From: Algoriphagus aestuarii
Lineage (GTDB): Bacteria; Bacteroidota; Bacteroidia; Cytophagales; Cyclobacteriaceae
Assembly: GCA_017051695.1 (NCBI GenBank)
Contig: JAFIDK010000004.1
Span: forward strand, 368,498 to 432,497
Reading direction: 5' to 3'
Length of the DNA: 64,000 nucleotides
In this document: in pieces, positions 27,280-36,434 of the stretch
Layout of the letters: each line of letters begins with the position of its first letter
How positions within the stretch are numbered: the stretch's first letter is position 1
Made by a program: the position numbers and the translations under genes
Notes under the pieces: model-generated
The model's input: only the letters and a program-made list of their open reading frames with translations
What the model was told of the DNA's origin: nothing
Database searches by the model: none

Positions 27280-27894
27280 ATGAAAAAACCGGAACAAGAA
27301 TTAGCTGAGATCAAATCCATGATGGAGCGGAGTACACGCTTTCTTTCATTGAGCGGGTTATCTGGAGTATTGGCGGGAATCTATGCCATCATTGGAGCGG
27401 GTATCGCTTGGTATTGGATTTATTTCCCTCTTTCTGAGTGGGGAGATGCTGCTAATGAATTATCTGATTCCGAATTGATTTGGCGAATTCTATTTTTAGG
27501 ATTAGTGATCATGGGATTGGCTTTGATTACTGGCTGGAACATGAGCAAACAGAAAAGCGCAAAAGCCTCTCAAAAATTCTGGACATCCGCAAGCAAGCGA
27601 TTTTGGCAGGCATTGTTTATTCCTGTCCTGCTCGGAGGTTTGTTTTGCTTCGCATTGGTTCATGAGCATACTTTCCAATTGATTCCTGCAGCCATGTTGT
27701 GTTTCTATGGCTTGGGATTGGTCAGCGCCTCTCATTTCACTTTGGGAGAAATCAAGAAACTAGGCTTTTCACAATTGGGTTTCGGGGTTTTGGCAGCATT
27801 TTTCCCACAGTTCGGATTGCTGTTTTGGGCAGGAGGATTTGGGATTCTTCATGTCATTTATGGATCCATGATGTATTACAAATACGACCGATAA
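27280..27894 (+). CDS. Multi-pass membrane protein of a regulator operon
   Basis: A 204-residue protein with a short cytosolic N-terminal helix (MKKPEQELAEIKSMMERSTRF) and about six hydrophobic segments, for example LSGVLAGIYAIIGAGIAWYWIYF near residue 24-46 and FGVLAAFFPQFGLLFWAGGFGILHVIYGSMMY at the end. I know it only as a conserved partner of the downstream winged-helix regulator, whose GTG start follows the stop by one base. It may sense a membrane state, but nothing in the sequence proves this. Confidence 0.8.
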   Translation: MKKPEQELAEIKSMMERSTRFLSLSGLSGVLAGIYAIIGAGIAWYWIYFPLSEWGDAANELSDSELIWRILFLGLVIMGLALITGWNMSKQKSAKASQKFWTSASKRFWQALFIPVLLGGLFCFALVHEHTFQLIPAAMLCFYGLGLVSASHFTLGEIKKLGFSQLGFGVLAAFFPQFGLLFWAGGFGILHVIYGSMMYYKYDR

Positions 27895-27895
27895 G

Positions 27896-28189
27896 GTGAA
27901 GGGGAATTACGATAAAGCGTTTGAAAATGTGGTCCGACTCCGGGTCATGTCCATCCTGATGGTCAATGAGGAATATGATTTCAATTCCTTCAAAGAAATA
28001 CTGGAAGTGACGGATGGGAACTTGGCTTCACATTTAAAAAACCTTGAAAAACAAGAATACATCGAGGTCAATAAAAGCTTTGTAGGCAGAAAACCATTGA
28101 CTACCTACTCTGCTACTTCAACGGGTAAAAAAGCTTTCCAGGACCATCTGGAATTCCTGGAAAATTTGATCAAAGCAAATAAAGCGTAA
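27896..28189 (+). CDS. Winged-helix transcriptional regulator (HTH_34 type)
   Basis: A 97-residue DNA-binding protein. The helices VVRLRVMSILMVNEEYDFNSFKEILEVTDGNLASHLKNLEKQEYIEVNK and the wing (SFVGRKPLTTYSATSTGKKAFQDHL) match the winged-helix family seen near creD. It starts with GTG at 27896, one base after the stop of the preceding membrane gene, so the two are coupled. Two near-identical palindromes (27163 and 28205) bracket its operon, which suggests autoregulation and control of the downstream CreD cluster. Confidence 0.9.
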   Translation: MKGNYDKAFENVVRLRVMSILMVNEEYDFNSFKEILEVTDGNLASHLKNLEKQEYIEVNKSFVGRKPLTTYSATSTGKKAFQDHLEFLENLIKANKA

Positions 28190-28204
28190 AAAAATTTAAG
28201 CATC

Positions 28205-28223
28205 TACTTTGAATTTCAAAGTA
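28205..28223. promoter_or_regulatory. Palindromic operator, copy 2
   Basis: TACTTTGAATTTCAAAGTA, a perfect 9-1-9 palindrome. It lies between the regulator stop (28189) and the next start (28242), at a distance that would cover a promoter or the start of the transcript for the CreD cluster. The sequence continues CTTTC as the first copy continues CTTTT. Confidence 0.68.
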
Positions 28224-28241
28224 CTTTCAATTAAAGCAAAC

Positions 28242-28568
28242 ATGAAAACAAACATTGAATTCTTAAAAGGCTTCCAAGCTAAATCTGCATTGGTCGCAGG
28301 GATTATTGGAGCGAGCATTCCTTTTTCCTGGTTGATGTTTCTCATCCTAGTCAAAAGTGAATTGTTTGAATCCTGGATGTGGGTCCCATTGATTCTTATC
28401 CCTTTAGGTGGCGTATTTGGCGGTTTGTTTTTTTACCTGATGGGATTTGTCTGGTTTCCATCAGGAACCAAAAAATTTGGAGCTATCCTTTTCAGCACAC
28501 TCCTATACTTCGTCGCGATCTGGCTCAGTGCCGTTTTTGCATTCAGCCTAGTTGGCCTTTGGGATTGA
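28242..28568 (+). CDS. Small membrane protein
   Basis: A 108-residue protein from MKTNIEFLKGFQAK, with three hydrophobic segments near residues 15-34, 46-68 and 79-104. An in-frame ATG at 28209 falls inside the operator palindrome and is rejected as a start. I do not recognise a family. It is the first gene after the second operator and precedes creD by 48 bp in the same direction, so it is probably part of the same regulon. Confidence 0.72.
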   Translation: MKTNIEFLKGFQAKSALVAGIIGASIPFSWLMFLILVKSELFESWMWVPLILIPLGGVFGGLFFYLMGFVWFPSGTKKFGAILFSTLLYFVAIWLSAVFAFSLVGLWD

Positions 28569-28616
28569 GTCTCTCCAAAACTTTAAACTAAACTTCTACT
28601 TAATCCTAAAAAAACC

Positions 28617-29948
28617 ATGGAGTCAACAACAAACCTTTCTCTTCTCGACAAATTCCAAGATTGGATAGCGAGATCAACCAGCTTAAAATTATTGGTCATT
28701 GGCTTCATAGTCTTGATCCTCTTAATTCCGCAGTCATTTACCATAGATCTAATTAATGAAAGGCAAGCGCGACTTGTGGAAACTGAAAATGAAGTAACCA
28801 ACAAATGGTCCAGGGAACAAACCGTCATAGGCCCATACTTAGCATTGCCATACAATTATTACCGTGAGGTAAGTAGTAATGGGGAAAATAAAGTTGTCAA
28901 AGAGTTAAAAACAGCATATTTTCTACCTGATGTTTTAGATGTCAAAGGTGACCTTCAGGCTGAATCCCTTCATCGCGGAATTTTTGATGTCGTGGTTTAC
29001 AAGGGAGACATCCAATTTAAAGCAGAGTTTGGGAATATAGCTCTACAAAAATTAGGTATAACACCTGATCAGGTACTCTGGGAACAAGCTTCATTTTTGA
29101 TTTCGGTTAGCGATCTGAGAGGTATAGGAGAAAACCCTGACGTTTCTCTTAATAATTCCCCATTATTATCAGAACCTTTTTCCGATAATCAATCTCTTCA
29201 AAAAGGTTTACAATTTCCTGCTTCTCTTGATTCCTTGTCTAAAGAATTGAATTTTTCAGGAAGTCTCAAACTTAAAGGAAGTAAGGATTTCCAATTGGTC
29301 CCATTAGGCAAAACAACGGTTATGAATCTCAGTGGCAACTGGCCAAATCCGAGTTTTCAAGGTGAGTTCTTGCCAGAGAAAAGGGAACTTACAAAGGACG
29401 GATTTCAAAGTACTTGGAAAGTCCTCCACTTTAATAGACCATTTGGTCAGGAGTTTTCCAATACACTTCCAAATTTTTCAGAGAGCTCTTTTGGTTTAAG
29501 TCTCAAATTGCCAGTTGATCAATATCAGCAGAGCATCCGCACTTCCAAATATGCCATCCTAATTATTGTTTTAAGCTTCTTGGCTTTGTTCCTGATGGAG
29601 ACTTTTTCCAAAAGAAGAATACATCCTTTGCAATACACCTTGGTGGGCTTTGCCTTGGTCTTATACTACACGCTATTGATCGCACTTTCTGAACAATTCG
29701 GCTTTACCATAGCATACCTTATCGCAAGTATAGCCACTGTAGGACTGCTTGCATTTTATTCCAAAAGTCTATTTCCAAAGTTCAAAACCTCTGCAGTTTT
29801 CTCAGGAATTCTCACAGCCTTTTACATTTTCATTTTTGTCATAATCAAGCAACAAGACTATGCCTTGCTGATAGGAAGTATAGGACTATTCGTGGCATTA
29901 GCGCTTACAATGTTCATTTCCAGAAAAATCGATTGGTATAAAAAATAA
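28617..29948 (+). CDS. creD: CreD family inner-membrane protein
   Basis: A 443-residue protein. One TM near residues 24-44 is followed by a large periplasmic domain with conserved NERQARLVETENEVTNKWSREQTVIGPYLALPY (about 47-80), DVKGDLQAESLHRGIFDVVVYKGDIQFKAEF and GNWPNPSFQGEFLPEKRE. Six C-terminal TMs (about 310-440) complete the CreD architecture. CreD is linked to envelope integrity and, in gammaproteobacteria, to the CreBC system, but here no creBC pair is adjacent. Control by the local winged-helix protein is inferred from the operator. Confidence 0.95.
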   Translation: MESTTNLSLLDKFQDWIARSTSLKLLVIGFIVLILLIPQSFTIDLINERQARLVETENEVTNKWSREQTVIGPYLALPYNYYREVSSNGENKVVKELKTAYFLPDVLDVKGDLQAESLHRGIFDVVVYKGDIQFKAEFGNIALQKLGITPDQVLWEQASFLISVSDLRGIGENPDVSLNNSPLLSEPFSDNQSLQKGLQFPASLDSLSKELNFSGSLKLKGSKDFQLVPLGKTTVMNLSGNWPNPSFQGEFLPEKRELTKDGFQSTWKVLHFNRPFGQEFSNTLPNFSESSFGLSLKLPVDQYQQSIRTSKYAILIIVLSFLALFLMETFSKRRIHPLQYTLVGFALVLYYTLLIALSEQFGFTIAYLIASIATVGLLAFYSKSLFPKFKTSAVFSGILTAFYIFIFVIIKQQDYALLIGSIGLFVALALTMFISRKIDWYKK

Positions 29949-29974
29949 TCGAAGGCAATTCAAATAGAGATCAA

Positions 29975-30718
29975 ATGAAAGCATCAAGTTTATCAAAAAA
30001 GTTAGAAGCCTACTACTTCACCATCAAGCAGAACAGATGGCATTGGTTATTCCAACTCTTTTGCAGGATTTTGTTGGCCTATGCGTTTATCGTCGCCGGA
30101 ATGGTGAAAATTTTAGGCGAACGGTTTGCCAGCGGCTTATCTGTAATTCACCCGATGGGCGCTTATCTGGAAGCACTTCACCATACCGGGTACTATTACA
30201 CATTTATAGGCTATGCACAGGTAACTGCCGGAGTTTTACTTCTTATCCCAAGTACGGTTTTGATGGGAGCTTTGCTTTACCTACCAATCATTGTGAATAT
30301 TTGGATCTTATCTTATGCAGTGAGATTTGTGGGTTCTTATGTCACTTCTCCTCTGATGGTCCTGGCAAACCTGTACATTCTTGCCTGGCATTATGACAAA
30401 CTGAGGTACATCTTACCTTTTAACCGGTATTCTAAAGAAGTAAGCCTTGCAAAGCCGGATAAATACAGCCTTAAATTCCCCTATTTATTTGCTGGAGGGG
30501 TCTTAGCAATCATGGTTTTCTTTGTTTTATTCTCCCAATTCGGACATGAGGTAATGCCTCAAAACTCACTGGAATCCTGCCAAAAGCAATTTGTGGGCAC
30601 AGAAAACGAAGCTGCGGGATTTACTTTCTGCGAATGCATCCACGTCCAAGGTGGCTCCCTTGACGATTGTCTTGAAGGTTTTGAAAACTCTAAACTCAAT
30701 TCAACACCTTCGATTTAA
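29975..30718 (+). CDS. DoxX-like membrane protein with cysteine-rich tail
   Basis: A 247-residue protein with about five membrane segments. RILLAYAFIVAGMVKILGERF near residue 32 and GYAQVTAGVLLLIPSTVLMGALL near 76-98 resemble DoxX/DoxD proteins. An extra C-terminal TM (about 168-188) precedes a soluble tail with four cysteines (ESCQKQF, FTFCECIHVQ, LDDCLEGF) that is unusual for DoxX and may bind metal or form disulfides. It starts 26 bp after creD and belongs to the same cluster. Confidence 0.82.
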   Translation: MKASSLSKKLEAYYFTIKQNRWHWLFQLFCRILLAYAFIVAGMVKILGERFASGLSVIHPMGAYLEALHHTGYYYTFIGYAQVTAGVLLLIPSTVLMGALLYLPIIVNIWILSYAVRFVGSYVTSPLMVLANLYILAWHYDKLRYILPFNRYSKEVSLAKPDKYSLKFPYLFAGGVLAIMVFFVLFSQFGHEVMPQNSLESCQKQFVGTENEAAGFTFCECIHVQGGSLDDCLEGFENSKLNSTPSI

Positions 30719-30746
30719 GCAAAACACATCCTTTAATCCACCCATC

Positions 30747-31991
30747 ATGAAAGAAGAAATATTAACCCAATTAGACGATCCGACGGCTCTTGAGAAGCTT
30801 TATCGATCCAACAAATCCCAATTCAAAGAATCTCTTTTAGAGATCAGCAAGGAGGGAAAATCAAATCCTGCCATTGAATTCTGGACAGCCCGCCTAAGCT
30901 ATGAAAGCAACTCTATCTCATGGGGCACAAAAAATGAATTGCTTTATGTGGCATTAGGCTGTTTTATCGCTGGGCTTATTGGAAAATTTCCCGACATTTT
31001 CTCGATATCACCAGACTTCTTCCTGCCAAGGAATATTGGGTTTGTTGTGTTTCCTGTTCTGATCTCTTATTTCGCCTGGAAAAACCAACTTTCAAGGCAA
31101 ACTTTTGGCTATTTAGCAGGAATCATAAGCATTTGCGTCATTTACATCAATATCCTTCCAGACAATCCCGATAGCGATTCCATTGCTTTGGCATGCATTC
31201 ACTTGCCTTTACTTCTCTGGACAATTTTGGGAGTTTCTTTTGCCGGTCAAAATTTCAAAAGCATTCATTCCAGACTGGATTTTTTACGTTTCAATGGAGA
31301 AGCTGCGGTGATGTGTGCAGTGATCGGGATAGCCGGAGCACTCCTGATGGCTATTACATTTGGGCTTTTTGAATTGATAGGAATCAATATGGAGCCTATT
31401 TTTGAAAAATACATTCTGGTATTTGGTCTTCCTTCTGTTCCGATTCTAGCTGCATTTTTAACTCAAACCAATCCTCAACTCGTCAATAAAGTAACTCCGA
31501 TTATAGCAAAACTTTTTAGCCCTGCTGTTTTGATCATGCTCGTGATTTACCTCAGTGCCATCATCTATTCAGGTAAAGACCCGTATAATGACCGAGAGTT
31601 TTTACTGATCTTCAACTTGCTATTGATCGGGGTGATGGCATTGATATTCTTTTCTATTGCAGAACACTCCGGTAAAGGAAAACTCTCTTTGGATACCTGG
31701 ATTCTTTTATTGCTTTCACTGGTCACAATAATCGTCAATGGAATTGCCCTATCAGCCATATTATTCCGAATTTCTGAATGGGGGATTACACCAAACCGAC
31801 TGGCAGTTCTCGGCAGTAATATCCTCATGCTTGTTCATCTATTGATCATAGCAATCAAGATTTTCAAGACGATCAAAAGCAAAACACAAGATCTGGAAGT
31901 TGGAAAATCTATCGCTTTCTATATTCCTGTTTATGCTATTTGGGCCTCAATTGTAGTCTTTATATTTCCCACGATCTTCGGTTTTCAATAA
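30747..31991 (+). CDS. Multi-pass membrane protein (DUF4153-like)
   Basis: From MKEEILTQLDDPTALEKLYR the protein has 414 residues: a soluble helical N-terminus of about 65 residues, then some eleven hydrophobic segments. The overall layout resembles DUF4153 membrane proteins, but I cannot confirm the family. The start at 30747 lies 28 bp after the DoxX-like gene; an upstream in-frame ATG (30591) would run 128 bp into that gene and is rejected. A strong terminator follows, ending the creD cluster. Confidence 0.75.
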   Translation: MKEEILTQLDDPTALEKLYRSNKSQFKESLLEISKEGKSNPAIEFWTARLSYESNSISWGTKNELLYVALGCFIAGLIGKFPDIFSISPDFFLPRNIGFVVFPVLISYFAWKNQLSRQTFGYLAGIISICVIYINILPDNPDSDSIALACIHLPLLLWTILGVSFAGQNFKSIHSRLDFLRFNGEAAVMCAVIGIAGALLMAITFGLFELIGINMEPIFEKYILVFGLPSVPILAAFLTQTNPQLVNKVTPIIAKLFSPAVLIMLVIYLSAIIYSGKDPYNDREFLLIFNLLLIGVMALIFFSIAEHSGKGKLSLDTWILLLLSLVTIIVNGIALSAILFRISEWGITPNRLAVLGSNILMLVHLLIIAIKIFKTIKSKTQDLEVGKSIAFYIPVYAIWASIVVFIFPTIFGFQ

Positions 31992-31999
31992 ATCCCTTT

Positions 32000-32040
32000 A
32001 ATACAGGCATCGATCGAATGCATTGATGCCTGTATTTATT
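32000..32040 (+). terminator. Intrinsic terminator of the creD cluster
   Basis: A perfect 12-bp stem, AATACAGGCATC / GATGCCTGTATT, with a 13-nt loop, ends 45 bp after the stop of the membrane-protein gene and is followed by TATTGATG. Confidence 0.82.
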
Positions 32041-32098
32041 GATGCATTCCACAAAATCATTGTATTTTGGCATTAGCCATCAAAATCAATCTGAGTCA

Positions 32099-33367
32099 AT
32101 GGATATTTTTAGCATCATTACCATTCTTATTGTTCTGTCCGCAATTTTCGCCTTCATCAATACCAAGTTTCTCAAACTCCCTTTTACCATTGGCCTGATG
32201 ATCATCGCCATAGGCTTTACGGTAGGAATCACCATTCTTGGTAAAATCAACCATTTATTTATTGAAGAAGCTGAATTGCTTATTCAGTCCATTGATTTTG
32301 AAACTGCCTTACTGGATGTGATGTTGGGGTTTTTGTTGTTTGCAGGAGCTCTTCATACCAAACTTGACACACTAAAAACCCTGAAAGCTCCCATTGCTAC
32401 TTTTGCCACGATAGGAGTGTTATTCTCCACTTTTCTTGTGGGCACCATGATGTACTTCGCCTTTTTGATCTTCGGACATGAAATCAATTACATTTTTTGT
32501 CTTTTATTCGGTGCTTTGATATCTCCTACTGATCCGATTGCTGTTTTGGGGATTTTAAAAGATGCAAATGCACCTAAAAAGCTGGAGGTTAAAATCGTGG
32601 GAGAATCCCTCTTCAATGACGGTGTTGGTGTGGTGGTTTTCTTGGTGATTTTCAAAATTGCCCAACAAGGATTGGAGTCTGTCAATCCAGGGGAAGTTGG
32701 ATTGCTTTTTCTCGAGGAAGTTGCCGGAGGGATAGCACTAGGCTTACTCGCAGGTTGGCTCACATTTAGGCTGATGAAAGTGATAGATCATTATGAAACA
32801 GAGGTGATCATCACCCTAGCCTTAGTGATGGGCTTATCGGTATTGGCTCATAAAATCCATGTTTCCGGTCCTTTGGCAGTGGTCGTAGCGGGAATTTTCA
32901 TTGGCAATAAATCGCCAAAAATCGCCTGGTCAGATACCACGCAGAATTATGTTGACAAATTCTGGGAGCTGATTGATGTTCTACTCAATGCGGTGCTATT
33001 TGTCTTAATTGGTTTAGAGCTTCTGATTATTTCTGCCAAAGAAGAATATTTAATGGTAGGGATTATCGCCATCCCCGTTGCTTTGATTGCCCGATATGTG
33101 TCTCTTGCCGGTCCAATTGCCATATTCGAGAAGAAACTCGATTTTATTCCCAAAACGAATTTGTTGATGACCTGGGGAGGAATCCGGGGAGGAATTTCCA
33201 TAGCCTTGGCGCTGTCACTAGAGCCCCAAATGGAGCGTGAACTCTTCCTTACAGTTACCTATGTGATCGTGGTATTTTCCATCATAGCTCAGGGTCTGAC
33301 TATCGGACCTTTGGTAAAAAAGGTATTGGGAAAATATTCAGATACCACTTCAAAACCGCATGATTAG
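32099..33367 (+). CDS. Na+/H+ antiporter of the CPA1 (NhaP) family
   Basis: A 422-residue transporter from MDIFSIITILIVLSAIFAFINTKF, with about twelve TM helices. Signature elements are GALISPTDPIAVLGILKDA near residue 138-156 and GESLFNDGVGVVVFLVIF near 167-184, which carry the ND ion-binding pair of CPA1 exchangers, and TWGGIRGGISIALALSL near 355. It exchanges cytosolic Na+ (or K+) for protons. The ATG at 32039 would add 20 hydrophilic residues and sits in the terminator region. The stop overlaps the region upstream of the serine hydrolase gene. Confidence 0.94.
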   Translation: MDIFSIITILIVLSAIFAFINTKFLKLPFTIGLMIIAIGFTVGITILGKINHLFIEEAELLIQSIDFETALLDVMLGFLLFAGALHTKLDTLKTLKAPIATFATIGVLFSTFLVGTMMYFAFLIFGHEINYIFCLLFGALISPTDPIAVLGILKDANAPKKLEVKIVGESLFNDGVGVVVFLVIFKIAQQGLESVNPGEVGLLFLEEVAGGIALGLLAGWLTFRLMKVIDHYETEVIITLALVMGLSVLAHKIHVSGPLAVVVAGIFIGNKSPKIAWSDTTQNYVDKFWELIDVLLNAVLFVLIGLELLIISAKEEYLMVGIIAIPVALIARYVSLAGPIAIFEKKLDFIPKTNLLMTWGGIRGGISIALALSLEPQMERELFLTVTYVIVVFSIIAQGLTIGPLVKKVLGKYSDTTSKPHD

Positions 33368-33425
33368 GAGCTACTTTTTGGCTTCTCCCAAAGCTTCATT
33401 ATCTTATCATTCAACTCTTTTTGCC

Positions 33426-35012
33426 ATGAAACATATTTTTTTCAAAGTCATTTCACTTTGTCTTATTATTTCTGCTTGCTCTGATCCAAAAGAGGAAGTT
33501 CATTCCTCAGGATCCTCATCTCAGCTTTCCTTTTCGCAGGACTATCAAAAGCCAGCATTTGTAAATGACCAGCGAGCTGAAAAAATAAAAAGCATTCAAG
33601 AAGAAATCAGAGCCTTGATGGAGACCTATGCTGAGGAAAACCATATCCCAGGCATTGCTTATGGAATCGTAGTGGATGATCAACTGATGGTTTCCGATGC
33701 TGTAGGGTACATGAATTTAGAAAAACAGGTTCCAGCAAAACCTACCACGGATTTCCGAATTGCCTCTATGACCAAAAGCTTTACTGCGGTGGCAATTATG
33801 AAATTGAGAGAGGAAGGTAAGCTGGCTTTAAATGATCCAGTTTCGGATTATATTCCTGAGATGGCAAACATCACTTACCTGACCAAAGACGCTCCGGTTA
33901 TTGACATAGAAAATCTACTGACGATGACAGCAGGTTTTCCAGAGGACAATCCTTGGGGTGACCGACAACTGGATGAGTCAAATCAGATGTTGTTAGATAT
34001 GATATCGGAAGGAATTACATTTTCCAATGTTCCTTCTTTTCAATATGAATACAGCAATACTGGTTTTGCCATGCTTGGATATATTGTTTCTCAAGTTTCA
34101 GGAAAACCCTATCAGGAATATATTCAGGAAGAAATTCTCAAGCCACTGGGAATGAACCAAACCTATTGGGAAATAGATGAGGTACCTGCCGAGCAATTGG
34201 CAATTGGCTACAGATGGGAAGATGAAGAATGGAAACTGGAACCTATGCTTCATGATGGTTCATTTGGAGCTATGGGTGGTTTGATCACGACAATTAAAGA
34301 TTTCAGCAAGTATGTGAGTTTTCATCTTTCCGCCTGGCCTCCGAGAAATGGAAAGGAAACAGGTCCATTGAAAAGAAGTTCGCTGAGAGAAATGCAAACC
34401 CCACAATTCCCAAGACTGAATAACAATGCTAAAAACTATAAGGAAGAACCTTGCCCCATCGTTTCAGGGTATGGTTTTGGACTGGGCATTTATCAAAATT
34501 GTGAGGGTCAAAAGTGGGTTTCCCATGGGGGAGCACTACCTGGGTTTGGAAGCAATTATGTGTTCTACCCAGAGTATGGAATCGGGATTATGGCTTTTTG
34601 CAACTTGACTTACACAACACCATGTCCATTACAAAAAATCCAACAATTACTTTTTGACAAACTGGACCTTCAAACCAGAGAATTACCTGTTTCAAACATT
34701 TTAGCTACACGGAAAAAACAACTAGAAGAGTCTTTTCTGAAAGGTGAAAATGCCCTTCAAGAAAAGATTTTTGCGGAAAATTTCTTTTTGGATGAAAGCA
34801 GGGATCATCGAATCAAAGAAATCAACTTGGCATTAAATGAAATAGGTGAAATCAATTCCGTTTCTGAGATGAGTCCTCAAAATCAATTAAGGGGTACTTT
34901 TAGGATTCAAGGTGAACTGAAAGACATCATGATTTTCTTTACACTAAGCCCCACGAAAAACGCCGAGATTCAGCAAATGCTCTTTGCTGTGGTAGACAAA
35001 GAAAACCAATAA
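33426..35012 (+). CDS. Serine hydrolase lipoprotein (beta-lactamase/S12 fold)
   Basis: A 528-residue exported protein with lipobox ISAC in MKHIFFKVISLCLIISAC. Catalytic motifs of class C beta-lactamase/D-Ala-D-Ala peptidase relatives are IASMTKSF (SxxK near residue 117), YEYSNTGFA (YxN near 207) and WVSHGGALPG (HxG near 365). A C-terminal domain of about 110 residues follows. It is more likely a peptidase or esterase in the envelope than an antibiotic hydrolase. The earlier in-frame ATG (33360) overlaps the antiporter stop and lacks signal-peptide logic. Confidence 0.9.
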   Translation: MKHIFFKVISLCLIISACSDPKEEVHSSGSSSQLSFSQDYQKPAFVNDQRAEKIKSIQEEIRALMETYAEENHIPGIAYGIVVDDQLMVSDAVGYMNLEKQVPAKPTTDFRIASMTKSFTAVAIMKLREEGKLALNDPVSDYIPEMANITYLTKDAPVIDIENLLTMTAGFPEDNPWGDRQLDESNQMLLDMISEGITFSNVPSFQYEYSNTGFAMLGYIVSQVSGKPYQEYIQEEILKPLGMNQTYWEIDEVPAEQLAIGYRWEDEEWKLEPMLHDGSFGAMGGLITTIKDFSKYVSFHLSAWPPRNGKETGPLKRSSLREMQTPQFPRLNNNAKNYKEEPCPIVSGYGFGLGIYQNCEGQKWVSHGGALPGFGSNYVFYPEYGIGIMAFCNLTYTTPCPLQKIQQLLFDKLDLQTRELPVSNILATRKKQLEESFLKGENALQEKIFAENFFLDESRDHRIKEINLALNEIGEINSVSEMSPQNQLRGTFRIQGELKDIMIFFTLSPTKNAEIQQMLFAVVDKENQ

Positions 35013-35702
35013 ATGATGCATATAAATTCAGAGTTGGAAGTTTTAACACAACTGATTCATGAGAGTATTTTAGATAATTCAGATCTGAAATATATTCCTT
35101 TGTTTGAAGCTTATAATGAGAAATTCCCCACTAATGAAGAGGTAACAATTAACTGTCAAAGTCAAATTGGATTCATCTATTTTCATCATCAATTGCATTC
35201 GGAGGCTCTCAATCATTTTCTACCTTTAATTGATGAAAGGGGAAAAATAGAAGATTTCCTTTTTTCCAATATTCTATTGCAAACTCTTCAATGTTTGTCT
35301 CAAGAAAATCGACTTCCAGAAGCCAAAAACTTATTTGAGAGATTTATTGATGATCAATGCAATGACAATTTCTATCACCTTGAGGCCATGCTAGTTTGGT
35401 TCACTTTATCCTTAAAACCGACTGAGGAAGAACTTCAACTTTATAAGCCGAAACTCAAACAACTCATGGATGAGCTTGGATATTTTTCCGAAAAACCCAC
35501 AATACATGAACAGGTTTTAGATGCTAAAAAGGTACACCTTCAAGCCAACAGAAGATTTTCTGAAATTCAAATTGACTATAGAAAAGATCTAAAGTCAAAG
35601 ACTATCCAACGCCTGAACGATTTTATTGATTCTTCCCCACTCGGTTTTTATGTCAAACTTGCAGTGGATTTTAAACGGCAAATAGAAAAACTCGGACAGT
35701 AA
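35013..35702 (+). CDS. Helical repeat-like protein of unknown function
   Basis: A 229-residue soluble protein built of amphipathic helices, with TPR-like stretches (SQIGFIYFHHQLHSEALNHFLPLIDE near residues 50-75 and LQTLQCLSQENRLPEAKNLFERFIDD near 88-113). I do not recognise the family. Its ATG directly follows the stop of the serine hydrolase gene (a second ATG is at 35016), so expression is coupled to it. It converges on the oxidoreductase gene, with 14 bp between. Confidence 0.75.
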   Translation: MMHINSELEVLTQLIHESILDNSDLKYIPLFEAYNEKFPTNEEVTINCQSQIGFIYFHHQLHSEALNHFLPLIDERGKIEDFLFSNILLQTLQCLSQENRLPEAKNLFERFIDDQCNDNFYHLEAMLVWFTLSLKPTEEELQLYKPKLKQLMDELGYFSEKPTIHEQVLDAKKVHLQANRRFSEIQIDYRKDLKSKTIQRLNDFIDSSPLGFYVKLAVDFKRQIEKLGQ

Positions 35703-35716
35703 ACCTTTACTTTTTC

Positions 35717-36379
35717 CTACTTTTCAAACGTAATGGCATCTGGGTTTGCTCCCAGTTTTTCCAATGTTTTACTAAGAGCCTTCACCATGGGATCAGGGCC
35801 GCATACATAGAAATGTTGCGAAAAATCGGAAACATGTTTCTTCAAAAACTCCTCATCTACTCTGCCATTTTCATGACCTTCGGCTTTCTCCTCATCCAAT
35901 ATTGAAATAAAATTATCGCCTAGATTTTCTCTGAAATAGTTTTCCAGGATCACATCCTTTTTAGTCTTATTGGCAAAAAACAAACTATTTCCGGCAAGTT
36001 CTCCTTTGTTGATCAATGATTTGATAATCGCTATAAAAGGGGTGATTCCGGCTCCACCTGCAATGAATACCCCTTTTCCTTTGTATTGGATCGCTCCCCA
36101 GGCTTCATCGATCAGTAATTCTTCACCCGGTTTCAATTGATCCAATTGATTGGTCACTCCATCGTGGTCATGATAAGATTTGATGACAAATTCCAGCTGG
36201 TCCTCTTCAGGTAACGAGGTAAAGGTAAATGGTCTCTTCTCTTCCTTCCACTTTGATTTATTAATTGCAACTTCCGTAGCCTGCCCTGGAGTAAATTCAA
36301 ACCCTGACGGCTTTTCTACTTTGTATTGCTTCACATCGTGTGTCAGTTTCTTAATATCAAGAATTTTAACTGTAGTCAT
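35717..36379 (-). CDS. FAD/NAD(P)-binding ferredoxin reductase-like oxidoreductase
   Basis: A 220-residue protein from MTTVKILDIKKLTHDVKQYKVEK. The FAD-binding barrel shows KRPFTFTS (RxYS-like near residue 48-55), and the nucleotide domain shows GVFIAGGAGITPFIAIIKSL near 104-123 and FYVCGPDPMVKAL near 193. It lacks an iron-sulfur domain, so it would pass electrons from NAD(P)H to a separate carrier. An ATG at 36418 would add 13 atypical residues. It diverges from the sugar isomerase gene across a region holding a 16-bp-arm palindrome. Confidence 0.9.
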   Translation of the reverse strand: MTTVKILDIKKLTHDVKQYKVEKPSGFEFTPGQATEVAINKSKWKEEKRPFTFTSLPEEDQLEFVIKSYHDHDGVTNQLDQLKPGEELLIDEAWGAIQYKGKGVFIAGGAGITPFIAIIKSLINKGELAGNSLFFANKTKKDVILENYFRENLGDNFISILDEEKAEGHENGRVDEEFLKKHVSDFSQHFYVCGPDPMVKALSKTLEKLGANPDAITFEK

Positions 36380-36434
36380 CGTAATAGTAAGTTGGTTGTA
36401 TTTAATAAAACGATTCAAATGTGATTTGTTTACT

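Noticed and set aside
29398-29428. A half-site GATTTCAAAGTACTT inside creD resembling the 27163/28205 operator
   Set aside because: Only one arm is present and it lies within coding sequence, so it is probably chance.
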